Origin: Anniella stebbinsi
Taxonomy: Eukaryota; Chordata; Lepidosauria; Squamata; Anniellidae
DNA: 64,000 nucleotides
Reading direction: 5' to 3'
Assembly: GCA_029215795.1 (NCBI GenBank)
Contig: JARDYH010000001.1
Span: 200,577,654-200,641,653, forward strand
The first letter of the stretch is position 1. The number at the start of each line of letters is the position of its first letter. The notes under the pieces were generated by a model. It saw only the letters and a list, made by a program, of their open reading frames with translations, searched no databases and was not told the origin of the DNA. Both the position numbers and the translations under genes were made by a program. This document shows, piece by piece, positions 1 to 11,002 of this stretch.

Positions 1-1300
1 CTCGCCCGTCTTTTTTCCTACCCATGTAATTACCCCTAAACCTGCACCAGTGCAGGAGCAAGGCACCTAGGAGCAAACATCCATCATGACTATTGCTTAC
101 AAGATGGAGCAAAGAACCTATGTAACACCAGCGGCCCAGCTCTTTGCATAGAAGATGGCTACATCCGTGCATCAGGTTGCTTAATTCAATGAAATAACTT
201 GGTTTTGCAGCTCAGCTTTCTCCTTAGAGACATCAAAGGTGTGGACAGTCAACACATTGGTCTGTGTGGGGGAGAGACTGCTTCCACCCCCACTCTCTGT
301 GCATTTGCTTGGCCATCAGAATAGAGCTTATGCACTTAGAAGTTCAGACACGTCAGGACCTCTCCATGTAACCAGGAGCCAAAGGCATCATCTCTCTTCT
401 GCCATTCAAAAATAAAGATCATGTGTTGAGGGATGAAGTCTACTGCCACAGTGGCTCTCCATCCCCCTGCGTACAAAACATGGGGTGTTGTACATGTCTT
501 GAATGGGTTGGATCCAGATATGCTGTTCCATCAGGGGAAGGATACCACTTGCAGGACGGGACCTCTGCACTCTCTCCTGCAGTTCTCTGTGCACACTCCA
601 GATCTGCTCCTGCGGGTTAGGAGGCTTCAGGAGGTAGGAGAGGACATGGAAGTCTCATTCTATGAGCAGTATCCTTCTGATGGTGGAACTACAGGTCTGG
701 ATCCAATCCAGTGACTCTAAAGGCCTCGACAAATGTCACACTTATCTAAGGATGTGCACAAAAGATTATGTAGAGCGTTCTCCCAAATAAATTTGATCTA
801 TCCCAGAAAGCACTTAATTCAAACATTTTTAGCTGATTTCACTTCATGGGTTATCTGTCCCTAAGCAGACATCAGTTGTTACTAATTAGCCAATGACTCA
901 AAAATCCTTTGACAAATTGTTTATAGGACTGAATTTCATGCTGTGCGAGTTGCTCACAAATAACTCCCTGTGACTACCGCAACAAGTGTTTGTTATTTGT
1001 GGCGAGTGGCTGTTCACAAAAAGAAAAAAAGTCATACGGCTTCCTTGCCAACCGTGGGTTCAATGTCCATCAATTGATTGAACTTTGGAGTTGGCCATTT
1101 TTCCCCTCCAAAGTTTTTGTGAATAGAATTTCCCTCCCAATGTCCTCTTTGCTGGTGGGACATAAAAAGGTCTGAAAAACTCCATTGTCAAAGTACAGAT
1201 TCCTTAGCTGCAAATACTGATAACTATAGTATGTGTGGCCAACTCTAGTTCAGCTTTCTATAACAAAAGCTCTACAGTATCATGCAAAAGTAATGCCTGA
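1..1300. other. Anonymous sequence, no supported gene
   Basis: I see no coding region, RNA gene or recognisable repeat here. Open frames near 406-714 are short, overlap on both strands and match no family I know. Base composition is ordinary. The stretch is best left as unique or anciently decayed DNA. Confidence 0.5.
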
Positions 1301-1305
1301 GGCAT

Positions 1306-1452
1306 ATATTCAGCCTTTCCCCATCTGGTGCCCTCCAGACATTTTGGACTTCAACTCCCATTAGCCCCAGCCAGCATGGCCAATGGTCAGGGATTCTGGG
1401 AGTTGTAGTGCAAAACATCTGCAAGGCATCAGGCTGGGGAAAGCTGATTTAG
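1306..1452. repeat. Short palindromic interspersed repeat (MITE-like, family A)
   Basis: Two arms are near-complementary: the left arm reads toward 'ggactTCAACTCCCATTAG' and the right arm toward 'gggagttgtagtgcaaaac', joined by a 'ccagccagcatggccaatgg' core. Similar copies occur near 2040, 10436, 15785, 17320, 30150, 50640, 51255, 54165 and 62495. No clear target duplication was found, so the superfamily is not assigned. Confidence 0.7.
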
Positions 1453-1460
1453 ATTAAGAC

Positions 1461-1914
1461 AAATGAAAAAGAAATTACGGTTGACATTTCCTTAAAAATC
1501 TGAAATAGCTTCTTAGTCTAAATTCTTCTGCGTTGTAGTATTAATTTCTAATTTCTCATGTTATACCAATTATTTGTAATCATTTGGAACTTCCGTAGTA
1601 TTTCCAAGCAAAATCCCATTAAGGATCATGAAAGCCGCTCCACTCCCACCCCACCCCACCCCATCTAACTCTTCCATCTATGAGATGAAAGTGAATGTAA
1701 GGCATTTAACCTGCACATTTACGAAAGAGGACTTAAACGGAAGTAATCTCACCTTAAAACATACAGTCACGTGGACAGAAATCCCGTGTACAACATGAAT
1801 TTCCATTACAGTGTAATATAACCAGAATCAATCCTGGAATGTGGAGTTCATTCCTGGCCGGTACTAGCACTTGAGGCAACCTACAGAGCTTCTAAGTTTT
1901 CCAGAGCTATCTAG
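1461..1914. other. Anonymous sequence
   Basis: No gene or clear repeat is visible. A short pyrimidine/CCCAC-rich patch lies near 1640-1665. Confidence 0.4.
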
Positions 1915-2035
1915 GGATATAGGAAACTGCTGGATACTGTTGGACCACTGGCCCATTTCTATGTACTCTGTCTCGCAATGACACTTCAAGCTCTCAAGCT
2001 GGGACCCGAACCCACTCCTACTACAAGAAATCCTT
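1915..2035 (-). repeat. Degenerate tRNA-derived SINE, minus strand
   Basis: Read in reverse, this resembles the tail-to-head order of the SINE at 42660-42850: 'ggaccactggcccat' near 1940 followed by a 'gggacccgaaccc' B-box-like stretch near 2000. It is strongly diverged, so the call is tentative. Confidence 0.35.
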
Positions 2036-2038
2036 CAA

Positions 2039-2170
2039 CTCAGGGCTGGATAACTTGTGGTCCTCCAGATGTTTTGGCCAACAACTCCCATAATCCCTCA
2101 CCACTGGCTATGTTGGCTTTGGATGATGGGTGTTGTAGGCCAAAAGAACTCTGGAGAGCCCCCCCCCATT
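2039..2170. repeat. Palindromic repeat family A
   Basis: The arms 'gatgttttggccaacaactc' and 'gttgtaggccaaaagaactc' flank a 'ccactggctatgttggc' core, the same design as 1306-1452. Confidence 0.65.
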
Positions 2171-3150
2171 TTAAATGGAGATGCTAGGAATTCAAGGGCC
2201 AAATTAAGCACAACACCTTCCCCACAATTAGTCATTGTGTGGGTGTGTTTTTTTAAAGTGCAAATAGTAGGGGAGGGGAATTCGGATCAGAACCATGAGG
2301 GGGGAGCTTTAACCCTTTTGCCAGATCAGAGGCTCCACTTCTACTTTTGCACTGGAACAAAAACAACAAAAACAACAACAAAATAGAATAAAACAAAAAA
2401 ACCATTCATGCCAATGAAAGCCGTCCTACCAGTATAAAGAGCACTCCCTATGCCTCCATTGTTTATTCTTTAAAAACCATTCACACAATGGCTAATTGCA
2501 TGCCTAGCATCACAATTAGTTTGGCCCTAATGGGACTCCTCCATGGACAGGTCAGGGCCTTCCCTAGGTTCAAGAGAGGCTCTGACCGGCCTCAAATATG
2601 GGATTGCTACAAGCACTTGTCTGTCTATACGTTGTCCTGACCTAAAAAAAAATAATCAAAGAAATCACATTGTTGTTCTCACCTAGACAATGAAGAAGCT
2701 TCAACAAAGCTGGTCAGCTATGGCAGAAAAAAATGCTTAGACGTTTTCCTGAGATAATGAAAAGCTCTCCATTTGGCAGTAGAATTCTTCTGCTATTATG
2801 AAAGCAAAGTTCACATTGAGCCAGGTTCAGATTCTGAGGCGACATCATAAGAGCATAATTAACCATGTGACACTTGGTATAGTGGAGTTGAACTGAATGT
2901 TTAATGGAGTTGGACCTTCGGTGAATCGCTGTACGGTCCTTTTGACCCATAAGTATAGTAATAAAAGAGGTAGCATTAAAACAGTTTCAGCCCAACCTCT
3001 CAATGTCAGTTATGCTTTTATAATCCAGGGAGACTATTGTAGTAGTGGAGAGTTGAAATTATCTAATGTCAGGGTTTTTCATTCAGATCTGTAAGGAATT
3101 TTGCAATCCCCACTGGTATCAGTTGGAATCCTGGGAGTGGAAAATCTAGA
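2171..3150. other. Anonymous sequence
   Basis: No gene or confident repeat is seen. There is an A-rich run with CAA triplets near 2355-2400. Open frames are all under 110 codons and overlap on opposite strands. Confidence 0.4.
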
Positions 3151-3189
3151 ATATAAAACTGTAGGGGGGAAATGTGGATTTATGCCACG

Positions 3190-3700
3190 ATGAAATGGCA
3201 CTGGGATAGCTCCATGTTTGAGGGAGCTCTTGAAAAAATGCCCTCTGTGGGCCTCCGCCTCCATCGGTGGGTCCCCTCTGGCTGTGGCTGGGCTTACTTA
3301 GCAGCAGTGGCAAGCAGCTATGAGCCATTATTTTAAATCTCCCACAATGCCCCTGATTAGTGATGTTACGTCAGGTGCTCCAGAGCCTTGTGGGAAATTT
3401 AAAATGGCAGGTTGTAGCTCTCTACCACAGGGTGCCCCGGGCAGATGGTGATCCCTGATTGGTTGCCAGAAGCTGGGCAGAGGGCAGGGGGCGGGCCTGG
3501 TGAGCTGGATGGCTGCCAGAAAGCCCACACTGCCTCCTGCCATCAAGATTATCTGCTGCCACCCCGCAGCAGTGAAACTGCAGGGTTTAGCAGTAAAGCG
3601 AAGGCACTGTGGCACCATGAAGGCTGGGTCCTTGTGACCCCTGCCAGGGTGCTGTGACCCAGGCAGGTGCCCGACAGTGCTAGGTGCTGACTCTAGGTGT
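3190..3700. repeat. GC-rich DNA-transposon-like repeat (family G, partial)
   Basis: The segment holding 'gatggtgatccctgattggttgcc' (3444-3467) resembles the reverse complement of the 46496-46876 element, including the flanking GGGCAGG-rich and 'aaagcgaaggc'-like stretches. Ends were not resolved. The 142-codon minus-strand open frame over this region looks incidental to its GC content. Confidence 0.4.
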
Positions 3701-4767
3701 GAAATGCCAATATCAGTACCTTGAAGTCTTCTGTGGCTGAACCTGGAGAAGAACAAAGACCTCCTTGGGTGGCCTACGAGCTGGTGCTAGCCTGGAATGA
3801 AGTTTCATTCTTGCGCTGGCATGAAATCTAATGCTCTGATTCCTCTTGTGCAAGGCATTCCACAGGGCATCGCGCGACTCCTTACAAGTCCATTTGACGA
3901 GATGATGCTTGTGCTAGTTGTATTAGTTGTCCCACAAGCGGTGCGCAACTGCTAGCAGAACAATGCTATCCCTTGCATAACATTGGATTATACCTCCAGT
4001 CATATATCTTCCAGTGCCTCATCTAGTTTGACCATTAGCCAGTCTCTTTTGTAAAATATTCCTGTAAAACTGATATGCCTTTTAGACATCCCTTAAGAAA
4101 AAAACATTGTTTATTACAGGGGAGAAGCAAATAGCAAAACATGGGATTAGTTAAGAGGATATCTTTTTTTTTTAATTTAGGGAGCAATCCTATGGCCACT
4201 AGACACTGTCTAGATGGCCAAAGGATTTTTTGGTTTCTGGAAACCGAAGTCAGAGCCAACCCCCTCCCCCACCGCCTCGTAGCCTGCGTGGTCCTCTCTG
4301 CCCTAGCTACTTCTCAGGCGCTCAGAAGCGGAGCCTGGAGATATCGAAAAGGGGGCATGCCTGGGGGAGGGAAGGGGAGGAGACCACAAAAGATGGTGTA
4401 CAAAACTTCCTATTCGGTCTTTGGCTTCCTTCCCTCCTCCTCCGTGAAGCCATGGCTAAATGCTCAAAATCAAGTGTCAAACAAAAAATGCAGGGCAGAG
4501 GAAAGGATACAAACTCAGAGGCTAATGACCATCTGTGCTCCATCCGCTCTGCATTGGATAGTCATTACTCTCCAAGTTCGGAGACTAACGACTATCCCAA
4601 TAGGATTGCGCCCATAGTTATTTAATTAATTAATTTGCACCCTGCCTTTCCACCAAGCTTGCGCCCCATCTTGGCCTTGATGACACTACCAAGAAGAGCC
4701 CACGACCACGGCCTACATACATATTCATTTGTTCTGAGCCATTTTCCTTAGTCCTGGACGGTTTCAG
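3701..4767. other. Anonymous sequence
   Basis: Nothing recognisable. Overlapping plus- and minus-strand frames at 4141-4617 are low-similarity, proline/serine-rich readings without a family match. A short ATTTAATTAATTAA stretch lies near 4620. Confidence 0.4.
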
Positions 4768-4915
4768 CCTCTTGTTGTCTATGGGGAAAGCTTCAGTTTG
4801 AACTCAGCTTGTGTTAGACATCAGGGAACCCACACAGGAGAGCAATATAAATGTGTGCATTGTGGGACAAGCTTCAGTCAGACTTCAGTCCTCCTCATCA
4901 TGCGCAAGAGACTTA

Positions 4916-5250
4916 GGGATGAGCATATCAGCAACTCTCGAGCTCACCATTTCAAAGCTCATTGCAACTCGAATCTGTATCAGTTTGTGAGCTTTGCTTT
5001 TTTTCTGTCCACATGAAAATCCATGCTTGTTATTTCCAAATGTATGCATCAACTGTGCACATCTTTGAAATCTACGCATTCTTCTCCCAATGATTAAATC
5101 GTATTTGTGCCCATGTTTCAAAAGTATTTTTCATGCGCATTTTTCAAATGTACATGTGCTGTCAAATGCATGTTTCTTGGGTCTGCGAATCGCAACGCAA
5201 GCATGGACATGTACAGACCTTGACCATAGATTGAGTCCAAGTCCATCTTC
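4916..5250. repeat. AT-rich interspersed sequence inside the zinc-finger pseudogene
   Basis: This stretch interrupts the finger repeat and reads like the T-rich 'gggatgagcatatcagc'-type repeat of squamates, with runs such as 'catgcgcatttttcaaatg'. A similar texture occurs at 35750-35902 and 38310-38580. It is probably an insertion, but no ends were found. Confidence 0.35.
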
Positions 5251-5699
5251 CATCCAGAAGGTGTGAACTGGGTAAACCCAGATCAAAAAGGGACTGAAAC
5301 TAATTTCTCTTCCAACCCTAAAGAGAGCCAACACTGGAGAAAAACTACAAGCGTTCCATCTGTGGAAAAAGCTTTAGCCATAACCTATGTTTCATTAGAC
5401 AACGAAGAACTGACGTTGGGGGGAAACAATGCAATTGCTCTTTTTGTGAAAGACGCTTTGGCCACAGCTTCATCCCAATGGTGCCTGAGAAGATCTACAT
5501 GGTAGAAAATTTACTGTAATGTTGAGACTATGGGAAAGAATTCCACTCAGCTTCAAATCTTATTGCTTATGATATGGAAAACGGAGGCTTCAGGCCCCGT
5601 TTTCCACCCGAGCGAATCCATATAGGAGAGAAAACAGAGAAATGCTCTGATTGTAGGAAACACTTCAATCAGCAAGCACATCTCTGCACCAGAGAATTC

Positions 5700-5700
<1 letters not shown>

Positions 5701-5745
<45 letters not shown>

Positions 5746-5880
5746 TTATTTCTTACCCGCCTCTCCGTCTGGATCGAGGCGGGGAACAACAACATGATAA
5801 AATACATAAAACTGATTAAAACATGACACATATTATTAAAACTGCATAAAAATCCTAAAACATCCTACAAAAATAAGATA
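5701..5880 (-). repeat. L2-clade LINE 3' tail, minus strand
   Basis: A (TAA)n tract at 5703-5745 is followed by the reverse complement of the L2 3' end found at 63690-63778, including the hairpin CCCGCCTC/GAGGCGGG with a perfect 8-bp stem. It contains 3' UTR only and splits the zinc-finger pseudogene, so it inserted later. Confidence 0.8.
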
Positions 5881-6110
5881 ACTGTTTAATATGAAGAGGA
5901 AAATTTGGGTGGGAATACAAAGTTTATTGCACTTTGGAGGAGCCACACAGGGGAAAACCATTTAAGTGCTCAATTTATGGGGAAAAGTTCCAACTTTACT
6001 ATGTATGAGAGAATCCATGCACCAGAGCAACCATCTGTATACCTGCAGTGGAAAAGGTTTTCACTAGAGTTTAGATTTTTGGAGTGCATAGATAGGGACC
6101 ACAATTTGGA

Positions 6111-7050
6111 GAATCACAGTATTGCATTTATCATATGAAATGTTCATCACCGGGAGGCTGCTCAAAACTGCCTTGGTGTGGCAGATTTCAAATGACACGA
6201 ACATCTTGCTCAATAAAGCAAGGCTTTTTCTTGTAGTGGCACCTTCTGGTGAAATGCCTGCACCAAGAATCACCCCTGAGTTCCTTATATCAACAGGTAA
6301 ATAGCCATCTTCCCCCTATCCCAACCCTATGGTTGGTTATTTTTCTTTGATTTCCCTGTCTGCAATGTTTACGGCAGTATCCAACAGTGCCATTATGCAA
6401 ACTCAAATAGTGCTAGCGGAACTCCACCAAATTTTTACATTGCCCAATCATTGTACATTATGATTGCGCACCTGATTTTGCAAGGTCTTATAAAAGTGTT
6501 TGTACAAGCAGTTGTGCAACCACTGGCACAACCACACTTGTGCGACTGTAACTTTAGTTGGATTCTCCTCTTTCACATAGTGCAGAACCTAGTTTATGCC
6601 AGTGCAACATCAATTGTGCTATCAGAATGAAACAGCTGCCCTTAGTAGTTAAATTTATTTTAAAAGTGTTATATTTTGCTTTATCTAATTGCATTACTGT
6701 GTTTTTCTATTGTTGTAACTCCTCTTGAGTAGAGATTTCGTGAGTAAATGTACCACATTTATACCTTAGATACATTGATGCGATCTTCCTAATTTGGGAC
6801 ACATGGGAAAGAATTACTGAAAACCATTTTAATGCTTTTCATCCTACTCTCAACCTTAGCACTCCAACCTACATAAACATTAATTTTCTGGTTATTACCA
6901 TCATTTTAAAGAATAGTACTTTATATAGAAAACCTACCAACCAATATACATGCAAGGAGTTAGCATCTTCATCGCATAACCCCCCCCCCCCATTGTTTAC
7001 AACCAAGCCACGCCTTGCAAACACATATATTTCAATAAGTATTCTTAAAG
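6111..7050. other. Anonymous sequence
   Basis: No gene or clear repeat is seen. A run of C lies at 6980-6989. Confidence 0.4.
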
Positions 7051-7079
7051 TTAATATAGTGTACATTGCAAACCTGGTA

Positions 7080-7860
7080 AATGGTGAGATGATTGATGTT
7101 GAAATATTCCCTAGGAGTAAACTGCTCCAACACAAGCAAGATAAAAACCTTAACAGAACACCTTTAGTGGCCACCTATAATTCAGTTAAGGATGCTGCAA
7201 CACAGTTAAGGATGTTGCAACAACCCATCCTGGAAGATGAACCCAGTCTCAGAGACATAATAGGGGGCAACCCTATACTATTTTATAGGCAGCCACCTAC
7301 CTTAAACCAATTGTTGACCAGGGGCAAAGCCTCATCGCTGGATTTAGAGTAAAATACCTGAGCATGCAATAAACTTAATGCCTGCTGTGCTCATTAATAA
7401 ACTCTAGTGATAAAGTAAGAGAACCCAATGGTTCTCTTACCACCACGTCCAGGACCACGTCCTGGACCACCACGTCCAGGAAAAACATACCTGCACATCA
7501 TTGAATGTTGTGTGTTTGATCTCCTGCATCAAGTGCTCAAAAAACTACTTACATCAGCCAAACAGGACAAAGATTAAATGGGCACAAATAAGACATCAAG
7601 CAGCAGAACATGAATAAGTCTGCCAGTGAACACTTCAACCTCCCAAGAGATACCGTCAAGGGTGGCAGTTCCAAAGAAATTGAAATTGATGGTTTGCTTG
7701 GAATGTGAGACTGCAGAACAAGAGATGATAAGGACATTAGATTGTATTAATCAGGGACTCAATAGGAACTGTGGTTTCTATGAACATTATAAAGACTCTT
7801 GGTGCACATTCTGGTTGTAACTGTTGCTGGAATGGAATTGAATGCTTACTGAAGAGCCAT
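7080..7860 (+). mobile_element. Penelope-like retroelement fragment (3' part of ORF)
   Basis: The frame ending at 7352 includes NRTPLVATYN, EPSLRDIIGG, PILFYRQPP and NQLLTRGK. These match the region between the reverse transcriptase and the endonuclease of Penelope-like elements. After a frameshift and a short GGACGT-rich palindromic patch (7440-7480), the segment VVCLISCIKCSKNYL (about 7508-7552) resembles the start of the GIY-YIG endonuclease, with the usual Y-V-G motif degraded. SEHFNLPRDTVKGGS (about 7627-7670) fits the downstream endonuclease region. Stops and at least two frame changes make it non-functional. The reverse transcriptase core is absent. Confidence 0.7.
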
Positions 7861-8040
7861 CTGTTGAACTACCTTTTCAGACTCAAAGCCTCCTGTTCCA
7901 GTTCCAGCATCTGATGAAATGGATTGTAACCCACAAGAGCTCACACTAATTTACCAAAAGATCTGAACAACTAAAACAGTGAGGTATATGTGTGCACACT
8001 TAACCCTTGAATTTGCAAACAGAGGGCTAATGCAGTTATA

Positions 8041-8041
8041 C

Positions 8042-8077
<36 letters not shown>

Positions 8078-8190
8078 TCATTTCATGTCTATCACACCTT
8101 TGGTCTAAGGAGCTCAAGGCAACATATATAATTCTCCCCTACCCATTTTATCTTCACAAGTACCCTGCAAGGTAGCACCCTGCAACATCA
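8041..8190. repeat. (AAT)n microsatellite plus interspersed repeat
   Basis: The (AAT)n tract at 8042-8078 abuts 'aaggagctcaaggcaacata...attttatcttcacaa'. This wording recurs widely in reptile genomes as the tail of an interspersed repeat. The family was not identified. Confidence 0.5.
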
Positions 8191-10435
8191 ACAACAAAAA
8201 TGACATGTCTGCCCCCATGTTTATCATGCACCTCAACTAGAGAACTATGCTGAGTGACAAACAGTTGAGCAGTTGAATTGGAAACCCCTTGAGGAAAGGC
8301 ACAGAAACAATACAAAAAAATTGCTCTCTGAGTGTGGTGGACAGAATTAAATAAAGGAGTCTAACACACCCTGATATACCCACTAACACTGGCTTTGCAA
8401 GCTTTGCGGGCCCCTAAAATGGAGTTTGTAAACTTTAAGATGGCGGTAGCTATGCCAAATAAACTCAGGATCCTCGCAAGGGTTTTAAGAGGAGCTGCTG
8501 TTAGCCGAGTACAGAAGAAACCTCACAGCCCAAATTAGGAACAGGGCTGTGAGCCTTTAAAAACCTAATTAAAGTAAATATGTTGAAATGATTAAAAGGC
8601 ACACACCATTTTTCAAGATAAAAGTTTATTATAGTTCTAAAAGGAAGCTCTTTAATTTGAAATGGAAAGTTTATGAAGCTGCAGGATAAACCTCAGCTAG
8701 AAGGGAAAAAATACATAACTGTTTTCAGATGTTGCAAATATCAGACATTAACCCCAAGTGATCGTGCCACAACACGATTTTCCTCAGCCCATGACACTGG
8801 AACAGCGAACTCCCGCCGAACTCTGTGGAAGCTGTAGAGGTAGCACGTTGTCATTCGTAAAGTGATCGTTCGCCCAACCTGACAGTCTAAAGTCCAGGAT
8901 TTAATAAAGGAAAATGCTGCATATGTGAAATAATCTTGAAGCAAACCATCTAAGACATAGATGTTTGCTCTAATATATGCAGTCTTCAAAAATACATTTT
9001 ATGAGCAAAAAAACACTAGAAAGTGGAGTAGATGATCAACAGATGTATACACTTTTGTGACGTTCTACATATATTAGAAGGGGTGTGGTGCCTTCACAAA
9101 GAAGGTCCATATGAACAAATCCTGTGTGTTACATTACCCTTTGGTTTCCCTCCATTTTAACATGAGAACAAGCTGTATGTGGACTGTACGCCACTGGATA
9201 CTAGTGATTCTGAGCGGTTCTGCCTGCTTGTGTGGCCAAGACTATCAATGAAAATTCAGGGAAGCCCAGAAAGAAGAATTTGCTTTTGTTCACAATCACA
9301 ACCGCAGTGAGCAGGATGGCAACGCTTCATGTTTACTCCCATCTGAGCAATCTGATAGTATTGAAATTAAAATGGTCTAAACAAAGAGCCATTGAACCCT
9401 TTACAATAGAGTCAACATGCCCCTGATAAAGCCCAACGTGGATTCCTCAACGCAGACAACATGTCGCGACCCTTAATTTGTTTGTCAGATCCACAATGAG
9501 AAATTTTCAACAATGGCAATTTTCACTCATCGCAGGACACAAGGAGGTACTGTACTCTTACATTAACATTCAATCTAGAAATTGTGTTTGGTTACGTCTC
9601 CAATTAGAACTGTGATTTGAGATATTTTGGCAGAGCCACATATATTAGTCAGGATCCTCAGAAGCTGGGGAATCAGCAGAGCAAAGAGAGATCTTTCCTG
9701 ACCTTCCTCAGACAGAACACCCACCAACTTCTTGAACCGCTTCCTCAGCTTTTAAGAAGTCAGCAGAAACTCCAGAGAATTGTTTTTGGCCTTGGTGCAT
9801 TACGAGCTAGTCTTATGAGGGAACTCTGTGTGTATGTGTGCGCACGTGTGGTTGGCATGAATTCTTTAGAAAGATAATAACTAGTTTTCGGGAAACATTA
9901 TTACTCCCCCCCCCCCACTTATCAGGAATGTTGACATTTTAAAATCGGTTTCTATTCCAAGTTTTAAAATGTGGTGGCTTGTATGGAATTGCCATGTTGC
10001 TTCCCGAGTTCAAGAGATTCACAACTGGTAGGGCAATTTCTTCTGATAAGTCCGACCTTGTGGATGGAAGAGTCTAGAATCCTTAAGAACACTTGAGAAA
10101 CAAAGGAAAGAAAAGCCATCTCCTCTCCACGGCATATAATTGAGGGAAGGGTCTTCTTGTTTATGTTGTAGCTGAACAGCAGTCTTCTGCAATTTCCACT
10201 GCAAGCAGTGCATGTGTGTAGACCTGTGAGAACTGGGTTCATATCCCAGCCCAGTTGTGAAGGTCCCTGGATTGCATTGAGCACAATCTCCCAGCATAAC
10301 TTAATAGGGTAGATGTGAGGACAAAACGGGATAACATCTATGTAGGTCACGCAGAACTCCTTGGAGGAAGAAAAGGGAACTAAATATGCTAAGCAGGGTG
10401 CTAGGTGCTGGATAAGGGCTCAAGACTGGCCTATG
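8191..10435. other. Anonymous sequence
   Basis: No supported gene or repeat is seen in about 2.2 kb. Open frames are all under 130 codons, and several overlap on the same or opposite strand (for example 9964-10350). A C run lies at 9906-9918. Confidence 0.4.
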
Positions 10436-10518
10436 GCAAGGGTGGGGAACATGTAGTATTCCAGTTATTGTTGGACTACATCTCCTATCAGCAACAGCCA
10501 GCATGGCCAATGGTCAGG
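10436..10518. repeat. Palindromic repeat family A, truncated
   Basis: 'gttggactacatctcctatc' and 'cagccagcatggccaatgg' match the family A arm and core. The second arm is missing because the L2 3' end begins immediately afterwards. Confidence 0.55.
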
Positions 10519-10763
10519 ACTGTGGACTGTGGAATGGCCTGCCGGGAGAGATTCGTCAACTAATAGCCTTTCTGAGTTTAAGAAAGCCATAAAAACTGAC
10601 TTCTTCCGGCAGGCCTACCTAGTTGAATTTTAAGATGTTTGATTGTTATTTTAATAATGTATTAGTTTTATATGTTTTTAATCAGTTTTATGTATTTTAT
10701 ACTATTTTGTATTCAATGTTGTTCCCCGCCTCGATCTAGAGGGAGAGGCGGGTAATAAATAAA

Positions 10764-10806
<43 letters not shown>

Positions 10807-10818
10807 TATTATTGGAAT
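10519..10818 (+). mobile_element. L2-clade LINE 3' end, 5'-truncated
   Basis: The segment reads as the last codons of the L2 ORF2 ('tggaatggcctgccgggag', 'ttccggcaggcctacc'), then the 3' UTR, the CCCGCCTC/GAGGCGGG hairpin near 10727-10752 (perfect stem) and a (TTA)n tail to about 10812. It is a typical 5'-truncated, dead insertion, close kin of the copies at 42985-43775 and 62740-63778. Confidence 0.85.
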
Positions 10819-11002
10819 TATAGTCCAGCAACATCTGTGGGGGGGGGGGGATGATTGCAAGCAGCGGTGTTGATCCAGATCAACAAACCAGTGCAATTTT
10901 TGCCTCTACCAGGAACAGGCCTTCTGTAAAACTAAGGGGTCTTCATGGCCCATTCAAGACCAAGCCATCCCATAATACTTGACATTAGATCAAGGATAGG
11001 CG

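Larger units (their letters stand above)
4768..6110 (+). pseudogene. Decayed C2H2 zinc-finger array, split by an L2 insertion
   Basis: Several KRAB-type/poly-zinc-finger repeats can be read in broken frames. At 4825-4900 the linker HTGEQYKC and [12 protein letters not shown] are clear. The preceding finger (4768-4830) keeps its His residues but has lost both Cys. After an unrelated segment (about 4915-5250), finger remnants resume at 5340-5500 with a frameshift (SICGKSFSHN, then CSFCERRFGHS). More follow at 5620-5695 (RIHIGEKTEKCSDC) and at 5935-6020 (SHTGENH and a degenerate finger). C2H2 proteins of this kind bind DNA in the nucleus, but this copy cannot: it has stops, frameshifts, lost zinc ligands and an L2 tail at 5701-5880. 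No KRAB or SCAN domain is visible. It may be an old tandem-duplicate gene piece or a processed copy. Confidence 0.75.

Noticed and set aside
3328..3756. 142-codon minus frame
   Set aside because: Lies in a GC-rich repeat-like block related to 46496-46876; no family features.
4141..4625. Overlapping 158- and 131-codon plus frames
   Set aside because: Two frames on the same strand plus one opposite; compositionally odd readings with no motif.
7418..7482. CRISPR-like short repeats
   Set aside because: Repeat units are about 11 bases with no regular spacers, and the genome is vertebrate.
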